Shown here: positions 23,545 to 31,976 of the stretch, one piece after another
How the letters are laid out: every line of letters begins with the position of its first letter
How positions within the stretch are numbered: position 1 is the first letter of the stretch
Assembly: GCF_002024505.1 (NCBI RefSeq)
Contig: NZ_CP019402.1
Location: 62,001-126,000 of the forward strand
DNA: 64,000 nt
Source: Plantibacter flavus
Lineage (GTDB): Bacteria; Actinomycetota; Actinomycetes; Actinomycetales; Microbacteriaceae
Direction: 5' to 3'
Program-made: the position numbers and the translations under genes
The notes under the pieces: model-generated
What the model was told of the DNA's origin: nothing
What the model saw: only the letters and a program-made list of their open reading frames with translations
Database searches by the model: none

Positions 23545-24762
23545 TCACGCGGGGTGCGGGATCTCCTGGCGGGCGGCGTCGGCGGGCTCATCCTGCAGGA
23601 GTCGTGGACGACGGCGGGCGCGTTTCGCGGCGCTCGACGCGCCGATGATGACGATCAGCCCGAGCAGAGTGATGGCCGCACCGGCCCAGATCGGCGAGGT
23701 GTAGCCGAGACCCGCGGTGATCGTGACGCCACCGAGCCAGGCGCCGACCGCGTTGCCGAGGTTGAACGCGGCGATGTTCGCGCCCGAGGCGAGCGTGGGA
23801 GCAGCCGACGCGTACCGCATCACCCGCATCTGCAGGCCGGGCACGGTCGCGAATCCGAAGCCGCCCATGAGGACGAGGGCGATCACCGTGGCGACGGGCG
23901 ACTGAGCGGTCGCGGCGAAGGCGACCAGGATCACGGTCAGCACCGCGATGACGACGATGAGCGTCCGGTCGATGTTCCGGTCTGCCGCCTTGCCGCCCAC
24001 GATGTTGCCGACCAGGAGTCCGACGCCGAAGAGGATGAGCAGCCACGGCACCGTGGTCGAGGCGAAGCCGCTGACCTCCGTGAGTGTGTACGCGATGTAG
24101 GTGAAGGCGCCGAACATGCCGCCGTAGCCGAGGACCGTCACAGCGATCGAGAGCCAGACCTGGCTGGAGCGGAATGCGCGCAGCTCGGCGAGCAGTGATG
24201 CCGGGGCCCCGTCGTGCTTCGGTTTCGGCACGAGGGTCAGGATGCCGACGAAGGCGATGACCCCGATCACCGTGATGGCCCAGAACGTCGAGCGCCAGCC
24301 GAAGTGCTGGCCGAGCAGTGTGCCGAAGGGGACACCGAGCACGTTCGCCGCGGTGAGGCCGGTGAACATGATCGCGATCGCGCCGGCCTGTTTGTGCGCG
24401 GGGACCATCGCCGCGGCCAGCACCGAGCCGATACCGAAGAACGCTCCGTGGCTGAGTGCGGCGAGGATGCGGCCCGCGAGCATGACCTGGTAGTCGCCGG
24501 CGAGTGCGGAGACGAGGTTGCCAGCGATGAAGAGCACCATCAGGGCCAGCAGGACGGGCTTCTTCGGCAGCCGGGTGACCGCCGCGGTGAGGGCGAGTGC
24601 CCCGACGAGGACGGCCAGGGCGTAGCCGGAGATGAGCCAGCCGGCTGCGGCCTCCGAGACGCCGAAGTCGGCCGCCACCTCGGGCAACAGCCCCATGATG
24701 ACGAACTCCGTGAGGCCGATGCCGAAGCCGCCGAGGGCGAGGGCGATGAGACCGAGTGGCAT
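23545..24762 (-). CDS. MFS transporter (DHA1-type, AraJ-like)
   Basis: A 405-residue major facilitator with about 12 hydrophobic segments, beginning MPLGLIALALGGFGIGLTEFVI. The region FGVSEAAAGWLISGYALAV and the loop RLPKKPVLLALMVLF resemble drug/arabinose efflux permeases of the DHA1 group. The polar C-terminal tail (KRARRRPRLLQDEPADAARQ) is cytoplasmic. The ATG at 24762 is chosen because it begins the first membrane helix in the family's usual way. A MarR regulator is divergent 173 bp away with nested inverted repeats between, suggesting ligand-induced efflux. The substrate is unknown. Confidence 0.9.
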   Translation of the reverse strand: MPLGLIALALGGFGIGLTEFVIMGLLPEVAADFGVSEAAAGWLISGYALAVLVGALALTAAVTRLPKKPVLLALMVLFIAGNLVSALAGDYQVMLAGRILAALSHGAFFGIGSVLAAAMVPAHKQAGAIAIMFTGLTAANVLGVPFGTLLGQHFGWRSTFWAITVIGVIAFVGILTLVPKPKHDGAPASLLAELRAFRSSQVWLSIAVTVLGYGGMFGAFTYIAYTLTEVSGFASTTVPWLLILFGVGLLVGNIVGGKAADRNIDRTLIVVIAVLTVILVAFAATAQSPVATVIALVLMGGFGFATVPGLQMRVMRYASAAPTLASGANIAAFNLGNAVGAWLGGVTITAGLGYTSPIWAGAAITLLGLIVIIGASSAAKRARRRPRLLQDEPADAARQEIPHPA

Positions 24763-24834
24763 GACGATTCCTGCGATTCCTGGGGGTCGGGGGAGAGTGC
24801 TGGTGGCCGGAGGGCGGGACGCGTACGCTGATAG

Positions 24835-24902
24835 TTGCAGACGCGTGATAGATATCGTTGCACGCGCTAGGTAATAGCGCAAGCAACTATATGCGTCTGC
24901 AA
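24835..24902. promoter_or_regulatory. Nested inverted repeats between MFS and marR (likely MarR operator)
   Basis: Outer arms TTGCAGACGC (24835-24844) and GCGTCTGCAA (24893-24902) are perfect complements 48 bases apart. Inside them, GCGCTA-GGTAA-TAGCGC (about 24863-24879) forms a second inverted repeat, flanked by GTTGC and GCAAC. The stretch is unusually A+T-rich. Two operators flanking overlapping divergent promoters would let the MarR protein control both itself and the transporter. Confidence 0.6.
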
Positions 24903-24935
24903 TCAATTGACCGATGTTCGAACCGAGGAGTCCCG

Positions 24936-25394
24936 ATGGGCATCGCCGACGACGCTGTTGAGATCCGCGCGCAGGGGTGGCGGACGCTCGCCGCCCTGTA
25001 CGGATCGATCGAGTCCGATCTGGAACGTGCGCTGCAGGCCGAGGCCCGGCTCTCGGTGGTCGAGTACACCGTGCTCGACGCCCTCGGGCGCCAGGACGGC
25101 TGGCACATGCGCATGCAGCAGCTCGCCCGCGCGACGGCCCTGTCGCCGAGCGCCACCACCCGGCTCGTCAACCGCCTCGAGGATCGCGCGCTCCTCACCC
25201 GTGTGCTGTGCGCCGACGACCGCCGAGGTGTCTACACCGAGCTCACGGCGGCCGGGAAGGCGCTGCTCGAGGAGGCCCGACCGGTGCACGACCGCGCCCT
25301 GGAGGAGTCGCTCACCACCGCGGAGTCGCTCCCGGAACTCGCGCCGCTCGTGGAAGCGATCCACCGGTTGGAGCCCGTCGCCACCACCGCCTGA
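24936..25394 (+). CDS. MarR family transcriptional regulator
   Basis: A 152-residue MarR-type repressor. The winged helix region is visible: SVVEYTVLDAL, the recognition helix part ALSPSATTRLVNRLEDRALL and the wing with the Asp-Arg pair CADDRRGVYTELTAAG. The N- and C-terminal helices form the dimer. The ATG at 24936 follows GAGGAG at seven bases. It is divergent from the MFS transporter, with clear operator-like repeats between, so it probably represses that gene and releases it on binding a phenolic or drug-like ligand (inferred from family). Confidence 0.92.
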   Translation: MGIADDAVEIRAQGWRTLAALYGSIESDLERALQAEARLSVVEYTVLDALGRQDGWHMRMQQLARATALSPSATTRLVNRLEDRALLTRVLCADDRRGVYTELTAAGKALLEEARPVHDRALEESLTTAESLPELAPLVEAIHRLEPVATTA

Positions 25395-25397
25395 CCC

Positions 25398-25483
25398 GTT
25401 CGCAATTCAGGATTCCCCCGGCGTGTCCGTGCTGCGGGGCGGCGGAGCCGACGAGACACGCGGGTGCGTCCTGAATTGCGAAC
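25398..25483. repeat. Palindromic intergenic repeat, family B (full copy)
   Basis: An 86-base element starting three bases after the marR stop. The ends are a perfect 15-base inverted repeat, GTTCGCAATTCAGGA and TCCTGAATTGCGAAC. Within it CCCCCGGCGTGTCCG contains, on the other strand, the core GACACGCCGGGG shared with the copies at 31834 and 41099. It may act as terminator for marR, but the well-ordered ends and shared core suggest a distinct repeat class. Confidence 0.7.
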
Positions 25484-25534
25484 ACTGCGTCGGCGGGTGA
25501 TGCCAAGCTGAGTCGTCCGACCCGAGGGAGCACG

Positions 25535-26500
25535 ATGAGCACCGCAGCACCGAACACCCGTGTCACCGCGCTCGTCGCACCAGGGTCCCGCAGGGTGCTC
25601 GGCGCCTATCTCGGCGCCGCACTCATCTGGGGTGCCAGCTTCCTCTTCATGAAGACGGGCCTCACCGGACTCGCACCGACGCAGGTCGCACTGTCCCGCG
25701 TGGTGCTCGGCGCCGTCACGCTCTGCATCATCATGCTCGTCACCCGACGCCGCTGGCCGCGGGAGCGTCGGCTCTGGGCGCACCTCGCCGTCGTCTCCGT
25801 CTTCCTCTGCGTCGCCCCGTTCCTCCTGTTCTCCTGGGCCGGACAGTTCCTGCCGTCCGGCCTGTCGAGCATCCTCAACGCGACCACGCCGATCATGACG
25901 CTCGCCGTCGGCGCCGTGTTCCTCCCGAAGGAGCGGCTGAACGGCCTGCAGGTGTTCGGTATCTTCGTCGGTGCCCTCGGCGTCGCGATCGTCGTCGGGC
26001 CCTGGCGCGTCCTGGCCGACCCGGCGATCCTCGAGTCCATCCCGGCGCAGCTCGCCTGTCTCGGGGCGACCCTCTGCTACGGCATCGCCTTCGTCTACCT
26101 CCGGAAGTTCGTCCTCGGCACCCACGGCTACGACGCGGTGGTCATCTCCGCCGTGGAGATCTCGCTCGCCGCCGTCATCATGCTCGTGCTCTCGCCGTTC
26201 ATCGCGATGCAGCCGGTGTCGCTCGACGTCCCGGTCGTCCTCAGCATGCTCGCGCTGGGAGCGCTCGGTACCGGTGTCGCCTACATCTGGATGACGACGA
26301 TCGTCGACTCCTGGGGTCCGACGGCGGCGTCCACCGTCACGTACCTCACACCCCTCGTCGGTGTCGTCCTCGGCATCCTCGTGCTCGGTGAGGTCCTGCA
26401 CTGGAACGAGCCGGTGGGCGGCGTGATCGTCGTGCTCGGCATCCTCGTGAGCCAGGGCCGTCTCCGGCTCCGGCGGCGCACGCCCCCACTCTCGGCATAG
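25535..26500 (+). CDS. EamA (DMT) family transporter
   Basis: A 321-residue drug/metabolite transporter with ten hydrophobic segments in two EamA repeats. The first begins GAYLGAALIWGASFLFMKTGL, the second near AQLACLGATLCYGIAFVYL. The conserved end block SWGPTAASTVTYLTPLVGVVLGILVLGE is present. Members export amino acids or other small metabolites; the substrate is unknown. The ATG at 25535 has GAGGGAGC seven bases upstream. The gene follows a family B repeat and precedes the nitrilase gene by 58 bases. Confidence 0.92.
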   Translation: MSTAAPNTRVTALVAPGSRRVLGAYLGAALIWGASFLFMKTGLTGLAPTQVALSRVVLGAVTLCIIMLVTRRRWPRERRLWAHLAVVSVFLCVAPFLLFSWAGQFLPSGLSSILNATTPIMTLAVGAVFLPKERLNGLQVFGIFVGALGVAIVVGPWRVLADPAILESIPAQLACLGATLCYGIAFVYLRKFVLGTHGYDAVVISAVEISLAAVIMLVLSPFIAMQPVSLDVPVVLSMLALGALGTGVAYIWMTTIVDSWGPTAASTVTYLTPLVGVVLGILVLGEVLHWNEPVGGVIVVLGILVSQGRLRLRRRTPPLSA

Positions 26501-26558
26501 GGTGGCTGGACGGCCGCGCGCTGACGGTCACGGCCCTTCCCACGGAACGAGGTTTCAC

Positions 26559-27359
26559 ATGCGCATCGCATCCGGGCAGTTCTCCGCCGGAACGGACATC
26601 GACGAGAACCTCGCCAGCGTGGTCGCCCTGCTCGGTGAGGCCGCAGCGGGCGGCGCCGAACTGCTCGTGCTGCCGGAGATGAGCAGCTACGCCACCTCGG
26701 AGCCGCCGAGCGCGCTCGCCGCGATCGCCCAGCCACTCGACGGCCCCTTCATCATGGGTGTCGCCGCCGCAGCCGCAGCGCGCTCCCTCCCGACGGTCGT
26801 CGGCACCATCGAGGAGAACCCCGGTGGGTTGCCTTACAACACGCTCGTGGTGATCGACGCCGAGGGCAACATCACCGCGACGTACCGGAAGGTGCACCTC
26901 TACGACGCCTTCGGGTACGCGGAGAGCGACGGCATCTCGGCCGGCGAGCTCACCGAACCGTTCATCCTCGAGCTCGGCGACCTCCGCATCGGGGCCTTCA
27001 CCTGCTACGACCTCCGCTTCCCGGAGAGCGCGCGGCGCCTCATCGACGCCGGCGCCAACGTCATCCTGCTGCCCGCGATGTGGATCGTCGGCCCGGGCAA
27101 GGAGGACGCCTGGACGACCCTCGTCCGCGCCCGGGCCATCGAGAACACCGCCTACGTCGTGAGCGCCAACCAGACCGGCCCGCTCGCCACCGGCAACTCG
27201 ATCATCGTCGACCCCGCCGGCGTCGTCATCGCCGCCGCCGGCGAGGCACCGGGCGTGGTCTTCGCCGAGCTCGATCCGGCGCGGCTCGACACCGTGCGGG
27301 CGCGGGTGCCCTCGCTCGCCAACCGCCGGTTCACCGTGGTCCCGCGGACCGCCGAATGA
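26559..27359 (+). CDS. Carbon-nitrogen hydrolase (nitrilase superfamily)
   Basis: A 266-residue nitrilase-fold amidase of the Nit2/omega-amidase-like branch. The catalytic triad is visible: Glu in LLVLPEMSSY, Lys in TATYRKVHLYDAFG and Cys in GAFTCYDLRFPE. The typical ending, ARVPSLANRRF, is present. Possible substrates include alpha-ketoglutaramate and N-carbamoyl compounds; the sequence does not fix one. The stop overlaps the start of the M20 peptidase gene as ATGA (27356-27359), so the two are coupled. That pairing hints that both act on an N-acyl or amide compound. Confidence 0.9.
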   Translation: MRIASGQFSAGTDIDENLASVVALLGEAAAGGAELLVLPEMSSYATSEPPSALAAIAQPLDGPFIMGVAAAAAARSLPTVVGTIEENPGGLPYNTLVVIDAEGNITATYRKVHLYDAFGYAESDGISAGELTEPFILELGDLRIGAFTCYDLRFPESARRLIDAGANVILLPAMWIVGPGKEDAWTTLVRARAIENTAYVVSANQTGPLATGNSIIVDPAGVVIAAAGEAPGVVFAELDPARLDTVRARVPSLANRRFTVVPRTAE

Positions 27360-28684
27360 GCGTGGGCGAACGCGTGGGCGACCCGGTCGGTCTCTCGGAG
27401 GTCGTCTCCATCACGCGCGACCTCATCCGGATCGACACCTCGAACTACGGCGGCGGGCGTGCCGTCGGCGAGTCCCGCGCGGCGGACCTCGTCGAACGCC
27501 TGCTCGGTGAGGTCGGGATCGTGTGCGAGCGCTTCGAGGCAGAGCCTGGCAGGACGAACCTCGTCGCGCGATGGCCGGGTCGTGACCGCACGCTGCCCGG
27601 TCTGCTGCTGCACGGGCACCTCGACGTCGTCCCGGTCGACGCGGCCGCGTGGACGGTCGACCCGTTCGGCGGCGAGATCGCCGACGGCATGCTGTGGGGC
27701 CGCGGCGCCGTCGACATGAAGAACATGGTGGCGATGATCGTCGCGTCGGTCCGGCGCATGGTGACGGCGGGGGAGCAGCCCGAGCGCGACGTCGTCCTGG
27801 CGTTCTTCGCCGATGAGGAGGCCGGGTGCGTCCTCGGCTCGCAGTGGATGGTGGAGCACCACCCGGAGCAGTTCGCCGGCGTCCGCGACGCGATCAGCGA
27901 GGGCGGCGGGTACAGCGTCACCCTCGGCGAACGGGCCGACACCCGCGCGTACCTGCTCAACACCGGTGAGAAGGGCGTGCTCTGGTTGCGCCTGACCGCC
28001 CACGGTGCCGCCGGTCACGCCTCGCTCGCGAGCCAGGATTCGGCGATCGTGGAGCTCGCCGCCGCCGTCGGCCGGATCGGCGCGCTCGACTGGCCGGTGT
28101 CGTTCACCGAGACCACGACGCACCTGTTCCAGCGACTGCGCGAACTGACCGGAGCGTCCTCCGAGCTGTCGCCGTTCGAACTCGCCGCGCTCGTCGGTCC
28201 CAGCGCATCGCGGCTGCGCGCCGGTCTGCAGAACGTGGCGAACGTCACCATGATCACCGGCGGGTACAAGGAGAACGTGATCCCCGAGTCCGCGACCGCG
28301 ACGGTCGACGCCCGGTTCCTGCCCGGCCAGCGGGACGAGGTCATCGCGCGCATCCGCGAGGCGGCGGGCGAGGGGGTCGACGTCGAGGTCCAGCTGGAGC
28401 TCATCGCGATGGAGTCGCCGAACGACGGTGAGCTCGTCTCGGTGATCGAAGCGGTCATCGAGCGGCACGATCCCGGTGCGACCGTGCTCCCGCACCTCAT
28501 CCCCGGCGGCACCGACGCGAAGGCGCTCAGCCGACTCGGCATCACGGGGTACGGGTTCATCCCGCTGAGGTTGCCGGCGGACTTCGACTTCCCCGGGATG
28601 TTCCACGGTGTCGACGAACGTGTGCCGCTCGACGCGCTCGACTTCGGCTGCGCGGTGCTCACGGACGTCATCCGCTCGGTCTGA
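27356..28684 (+). CDS. M20 family metallopeptidase (ArgE/DapE/ACY1/CPG2-like)
   Basis: A 442-residue zinc hydrolase. Metal-site motifs appear in order: HGHLDVVPVD (His and catalytic Asp), WGRGAVDMKNMVA (bridging Asp), FADEEAG (catalytic Glu and metal Glu) and, near the C-terminus, HLIPGGTDA; FHGVDERV supplies the last His. A dimerisation lid lies between about 200 and 320. Members remove N-terminal residues or acyl groups from small peptides and amino acids. The start overlaps the nitrilase stop, so the two form one translational unit. The substrate is unknown. Confidence 0.92.
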   Translation: MSVGERVGDPVGLSEVVSITRDLIRIDTSNYGGGRAVGESRAADLVERLLGEVGIVCERFEAEPGRTNLVARWPGRDRTLPGLLLHGHLDVVPVDAAAWTVDPFGGEIADGMLWGRGAVDMKNMVAMIVASVRRMVTAGEQPERDVVLAFFADEEAGCVLGSQWMVEHHPEQFAGVRDAISEGGGYSVTLGERADTRAYLLNTGEKGVLWLRLTAHGAAGHASLASQDSAIVELAAAVGRIGALDWPVSFTETTTHLFQRLRELTGASSELSPFELAALVGPSASRLRAGLQNVANVTMITGGYKENVIPESATATVDARFLPGQRDEVIARIREAAGEGVDVEVQLELIAMESPNDGELVSVIEAVIERHDPGATVLPHLIPGGTDAKALSRLGITGYGFIPLRLPADFDFPGMFHGVDERVPLDALDFGCAVLTDVIRSV

Positions 28685-28791
28685 CGGGCAGAGGACCGGG
28701 GGCCGACCGGTGTTCGGGTTCGCCGATCGGCCACCCGGGGTCGGGTGGCACGGGGTTCTGGCGAGCTCGGGGTCCGGGAGTCTCGGCGGTA

Positions 28792-29508
28792 CTAGCGTGC
28801 GGGTGGTGCAGGCGGCACGGGCGTCGGTGCCGTCGCGAACGGGCCGGAGAGCCTCGCCCACTGCAGCAGCATGATGGTCTTCGCGTCAATGATGTCGTCG
28901 CCGATGCGCGCGATCGCGTCGTCGATGTCGAGTTCGAGGAGCTCGATCTCCTCGCCCTCCTCGGCGAGCCCGCCCCAATCGCCACGACGCGCAGCGGGGT
29001 CGTACTCGGCAGCATAGAAGTGCAGGCGTTCGGTCACGGAGCCGGGGCTCATGAAGGCGTCGAACACGTGCTGGACGGCCTCGACCGCGAACCCGGTCTC
29101 CTCGCGGGCCTCGCGGGCGACCGCTGTCTCGGGATCGTCGTCGTCGAGCAGGCCCGCGGCGGTCTCGATGAGCTCGCCGGTCGGGTGTCCGTTGACGTAG
29201 GCCGGGTAGCGGAACTGCCTGGTGAGCAGGACCTTCCGGGACTCGCCGTGGTAGAGCAGGATCGTCGCGCCGTTACCGCGGTCGTAGGTCTCGCGCTGCT
29301 GCGTCGACCAGGCGCCCGAGCGGTCCTGGACCCGCAGGGTCGTCCGGCGGAGGACGTGCCAGGCGGCGGCGACCAGTTCCACGTCGGTCACCTGGACGCG
29401 CGGGTTGCCGGTGAGGTCGAGGCCGGTCCGGTGCAGACCGGTGCGCCCGCGGGCGTCGGGCAGGTCTGCTCCGGGTTGCGGCTCCCGGACCGTCGTGGGA
29501 TCGGCCAT
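28792..29508 (-). CDS. NUDIX hydrolase (ADP-ribose/GDP-mannose pyrophosphatase-like)
   Basis: A 238-residue NUDIX protein. The NUDIX box is GLLDDDDPETAVAREAREETGF (slightly altered at its front: canonical G-x5-E-x7-REUXEEXGU; here the REAREETGF end is intact). The preceding LIETAA and the following MSPGSVTERLHFYAAEY match the ADP-ribose pyrophosphatase/GudP-like group (nucleoside diphosphate sugar cleavage). The N-terminal 45 residues are extra. It lies divergent to the GH30 gene with 190 bp between, and that gap contains a 22-base palindrome. Confidence 0.87.
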   Translation of the reverse strand: MADPTTVREPQPGADLPDARGRTGLHRTGLDLTGNPRVQVTDVELVAAAWHVLRRTTLRVQDRSGAWSTQQRETYDRGNGATILLYHGESRKVLLTRQFRYPAYVNGHPTGELIETAAGLLDDDDPETAVAREAREETGFAVEAVQHVFDAFMSPGSVTERLHFYAAEYDPAARRGDWGGLAEEGEEIELLELDIDDAIARIGDDIIDAKTIMLLQWARLSGPFATAPTPVPPAPPAR

Positions 29509-29552
29509 CCATCGAGTGTACGACCGCCTGCGAACCGCATACGAGCGGGCCG

Positions 29553-29574
29553 TCCCGGGCGGCGCCGCCCGGGA
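29553..29574. promoter_or_regulatory. 22-base perfect palindrome centred on GGCGCC
   Basis: Left half TCCCGGGCGGC, right half GCCGCCCGGGA, with no spacer, in the gap between the divergent NUDIX and GH30 genes. It could form a very stable stem with no loop or, more likely, serve as a protein-binding site. Further towards the GH30 start a 9-base inverted repeat (GCGACCGGT at 29609, ACCGGTCGC at 29657) flanks a possible promoter. No regulator gene is adjacent. Confidence 0.5.
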
Positions 29575-29698
29575 GAGCCCTGCTGCGCGACGCGCCCGAT
29601 CGTGAATGGCGACCGGTCTTCGGTTTTCGTGGATTCTGCAACATACTGGTGGGAGCACCGGTCGCGGTCCTCGGAGGACCCCCGTCGAAAGGCACTCG

Positions 29699-31126
29699 AT
29701 GACGAGCAGCATTCCCGCCAGCAGCCCCGTCGCCAGCGGAGGCGCCACGCCTTCAGTGCGGTCGGTCAGCTGGGTCGTGACCACCCAGGACGCACCCTGG
29801 CAGGAGCAGGAGCCCCTCGGGTTCGGACGACTCGCGGGGATGCCGAACGTCATGGTCGACGTGACGAACCCGCAGCAGACCGTCGACGGCATCGGCGGGT
29901 GTTTCAACGAACTCGGCTGGACCGCGCTCGGGCTCCTGTCCGAGGAGGACCGAGAGGGCATCCTGTCCGACCTCTTCACGCCGGGCGCGGGACTGAACCT
30001 CTCGCTCTGCCGCATGCCCGTCGGCGCCAACGACTTCTCCACCGACTGGTACTCCTACGACGAGGTCGACGGCGACTTCGACCTCGAGCACTTCAGCATC
30101 GACCACGATCGCGCGACGCTCGTCCCCTTCATCCAGGCGGCGCAGCGGTACCAGGGCGACCTGCGCCTCTGGGCGTCGCCGTGGAGCCCGCCCACCTGGA
30201 TGAAGACGAACGGGCACTACGCGGCTGCGCGACCCTGGGCGGAGTCAGGCGTCGACAACGGCATCCGTGACGACCAGCTGGGCTCCGAGGGGACCGATCT
30301 CTTCATCCTCGAGGACCGCTACCTCGAGACCTACGCCCGGTACTTCGCCCGCTTCGTCGAGGCCTACGGCGAGGAGGGCATCCGGGTCGAGATGGTCATG
30401 CCGCAGAACGAGTTCAACTCGGCGCAGGTGTTCCCGAGCTGTGTGTGGACGGCCGAGGGGCTCGCTCGGTTCATCGCGGTCCTCGGGCCGGAGATGGACC
30501 GTCTCGGAGTGCGGGTCTTCCTCGGCACGCAGGAGCGGCCGCACGACGCGCAGATCGAGACCGTGCTCCGGGATCCGGCGGCCGGTCCCTGGGTCGCCGG
30601 AGTCGGATTCCAGTGGGCCGGCAAGGGCGCGATCGCCGCGGTGCATCACGCCCACCCGGACCTCGCGCTGTACCAGACCGAGCAGGAGTGCGGTGACGGC
30701 CGGAACGACTGGCGCTTCGTGCGGCACACCTGGGGACTCATGCGCCACTTCTTCACGAACGGCGCACAGGCCTACACGTACTGGAACCTCGCGCTCACCG
30801 AGGGAGGGGTCAGCCGCTGGGGCTGGGCGCAGAACTCGCTCGTCGTCGTGGATCCCGAGACCCGGGCCTTCCGCTACACGCACGAGTACTTCCTCATGCG
30901 GCACCTGGGGCACTTCCTGCAGCCGGGAGCGCAGCGGCTCGCAACGATGAGCTGGACCGGGCACGAGAACCTGCTCGCCTTCCGCAACCCGGACGGCGGC
31001 GTCGTGCTCGTGATGCAGAACGACCTCGGCGAGCCGCTCCCCGTCCAGATCGTGGTGGGCGACGACGTCATCACGCCGACCCTGCCGGCCGACTCCTTCG
31101 TGACGCTCGTGATCCCGCCCGCCTGA
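29699..31126 (+). CDS. Glycoside hydrolase family 30 protein
   Basis: A 475-residue GH30 enzyme (glucosylceramidase/beta-1,6-glucanase branch). Landmarks are QTVDGIGGCFNELGW near 60, LCRMPVGANDFS, LWASPWSPPTWMKTNG, the acid/base Glu in MPQNEFNS (about 238) and the nucleophile Glu in LYQTEQEC (about 328). A small C-terminal beta domain follows (GHENLLAFRNPDGGVVLVMQ). No signal peptide is seen, so it may act inside the cell on an imported oligosaccharide. Starting at 29699, the ATG follows GAAAGG. Glucosidic substrate is likely; the exact linkage is not decided by sequence. Confidence 0.9.
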   Translation: MTSSIPASSPVASGGATPSVRSVSWVVTTQDAPWQEQEPLGFGRLAGMPNVMVDVTNPQQTVDGIGGCFNELGWTALGLLSEEDREGILSDLFTPGAGLNLSLCRMPVGANDFSTDWYSYDEVDGDFDLEHFSIDHDRATLVPFIQAAQRYQGDLRLWASPWSPPTWMKTNGHYAAARPWAESGVDNGIRDDQLGSEGTDLFILEDRYLETYARYFARFVEAYGEEGIRVEMVMPQNEFNSAQVFPSCVWTAEGLARFIAVLGPEMDRLGVRVFLGTQERPHDAQIETVLRDPAAGPWVAGVGFQWAGKGAIAAVHHAHPDLALYQTEQECGDGRNDWRFVRHTWGLMRHFFTNGAQAYTYWNLALTEGGVSRWGWAQNSLVVVDPETRAFRYTHEYFLMRHLGHFLQPGAQRLATMSWTGHENLLAFRNPDGGVVLVMQNDLGEPLPVQIVVGDDVITPTLPADSFVTLVIPPA

Positions 31127-31209
31127 CCGTCGGTGCCGGAGCCACCCCTTGTGGGCGGTCGCCTCTGCGGCCTAGCCTCTCGCGTACCGGCACCGGCGAC
31201 GGAGGACAC

Positions 31210-31779
31210 ATGGGCAGGCTCATCTATTCGGCGATCAGCTCGCTCGACGGCTACCTCGCCGACGAGGAGGGCCGCTTCGACTGGAGCGCCCCGGATGCCG
31301 AGGTGCACGCCTTCGTGAACGAGCTCTCCCGGCCGATCGGCACCTACCTGTTCGGCCGACGCATGTACGAGATCATGACGTTCTGGGAGACGGCGGACGA
31401 GCTGCCGGACGAGCCTCGCGAGATCGCCGACTTCGCGGCTCTGTGGCTCGCGGCCGACAAGGTCGTGTACTCCACGTCGCTCGATGCGGTCTCGACGGCA
31501 CGGACCACGCTCGAGCGATCGTTCGACCCGGAGGCCGTTCGCCGGTGGAAGGCGGAATCGGACCGCGACCTCAGCGTCGGCGGCCCACACCTCGCAGCCG
31601 AGGCGATGGCAGCGGGGCTCGTCGACGAGGTGCAGCTGTTCCTCTCACCGGTGATCGTCGGTGGCGGCTTGCGTGCGCTGCCGGCCAACCTCCGTCGACG
31701 CCTGGAACTCGTCGACGAGCGTCGCTTCGAGGCCGGCGTCGTCCACCTCCGCTACACCGTCACCGGCGAGCCCGTCTGA
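31210..31779 (+). CDS. Dihydrofolate reductase-like protein (RibD C-terminal domain family)
   Basis: A 189-residue protein of the RibD_C/DHFR-like fold (YyaP/YwjB group). The N-terminal segment GRLIYSAISSLDGYLAD, the middle block YLFGRRMYEIMTFW, SVGGPHLAAEAMAAGLVDEVQLF and the ending HLRYTV match the family. These proteins bind NADPH and reduce small substrates; the physiological substrate is usually unknown. The ATG follows GGAGGACAC, a strong ribosome binding site. It follows the GH30 gene by 83 bases and is followed by complex palindromic repeats. Confidence 0.9.
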   Translation: MGRLIYSAISSLDGYLADEEGRFDWSAPDAEVHAFVNELSRPIGTYLFGRRMYEIMTFWETADELPDEPREIADFAALWLAADKVVYSTSLDAVSTARTTLERSFDPEAVRRWKAESDRDLSVGGPHLAAEAMAAGLVDEVQLFLSPVIVGGGLRALPANLRRRLELVDERRFEAGVVHLRYTVTGEPV

Positions 31780-31833
31780 GTCGGCAGCGCGGCCAGCTCG
31801 TCTCGCGCACAACTCCTGCTCCTCTGAGGCGGT

Positions 31834-31943
31834 GATCCCCGCCCGTGCGCACAACTCCTGCTTGGAGCCGCGCGGCTCACCCGACACGCCGGGGCGTGCC
31901 GCGACGCGGCGTGATCAGCAGGAGTTGCGCACGGGCGGGGATC
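31834..31943. repeat. Composite palindromic repeat, family B (longest copy)
   Basis: A 110-base element with long inverted arms: the left arm ends GCGCACAACTCCTGCT and the right arm starts AGCAGGAGTTGCGCAC. Both continue outward through GCCC and GGGGATC-type sequence for about 27 bases in total, with one two-base gap. Inside lies the family core CCGACACGCCGGGGCGT. Extra arm copies sit outside on both sides (CGCACAACTCCTGCT near 31806 and CCAGCAGGAGTTACG near 31956), so the element looks nested. It lies between convergent genes (RibD-like and thiolase), where it may also stop transcription. Confidence 0.7.
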
Positions 31944-31976
31944 GGCGCCGAGCGTCCAGCAGGAGTTACGGACAGG

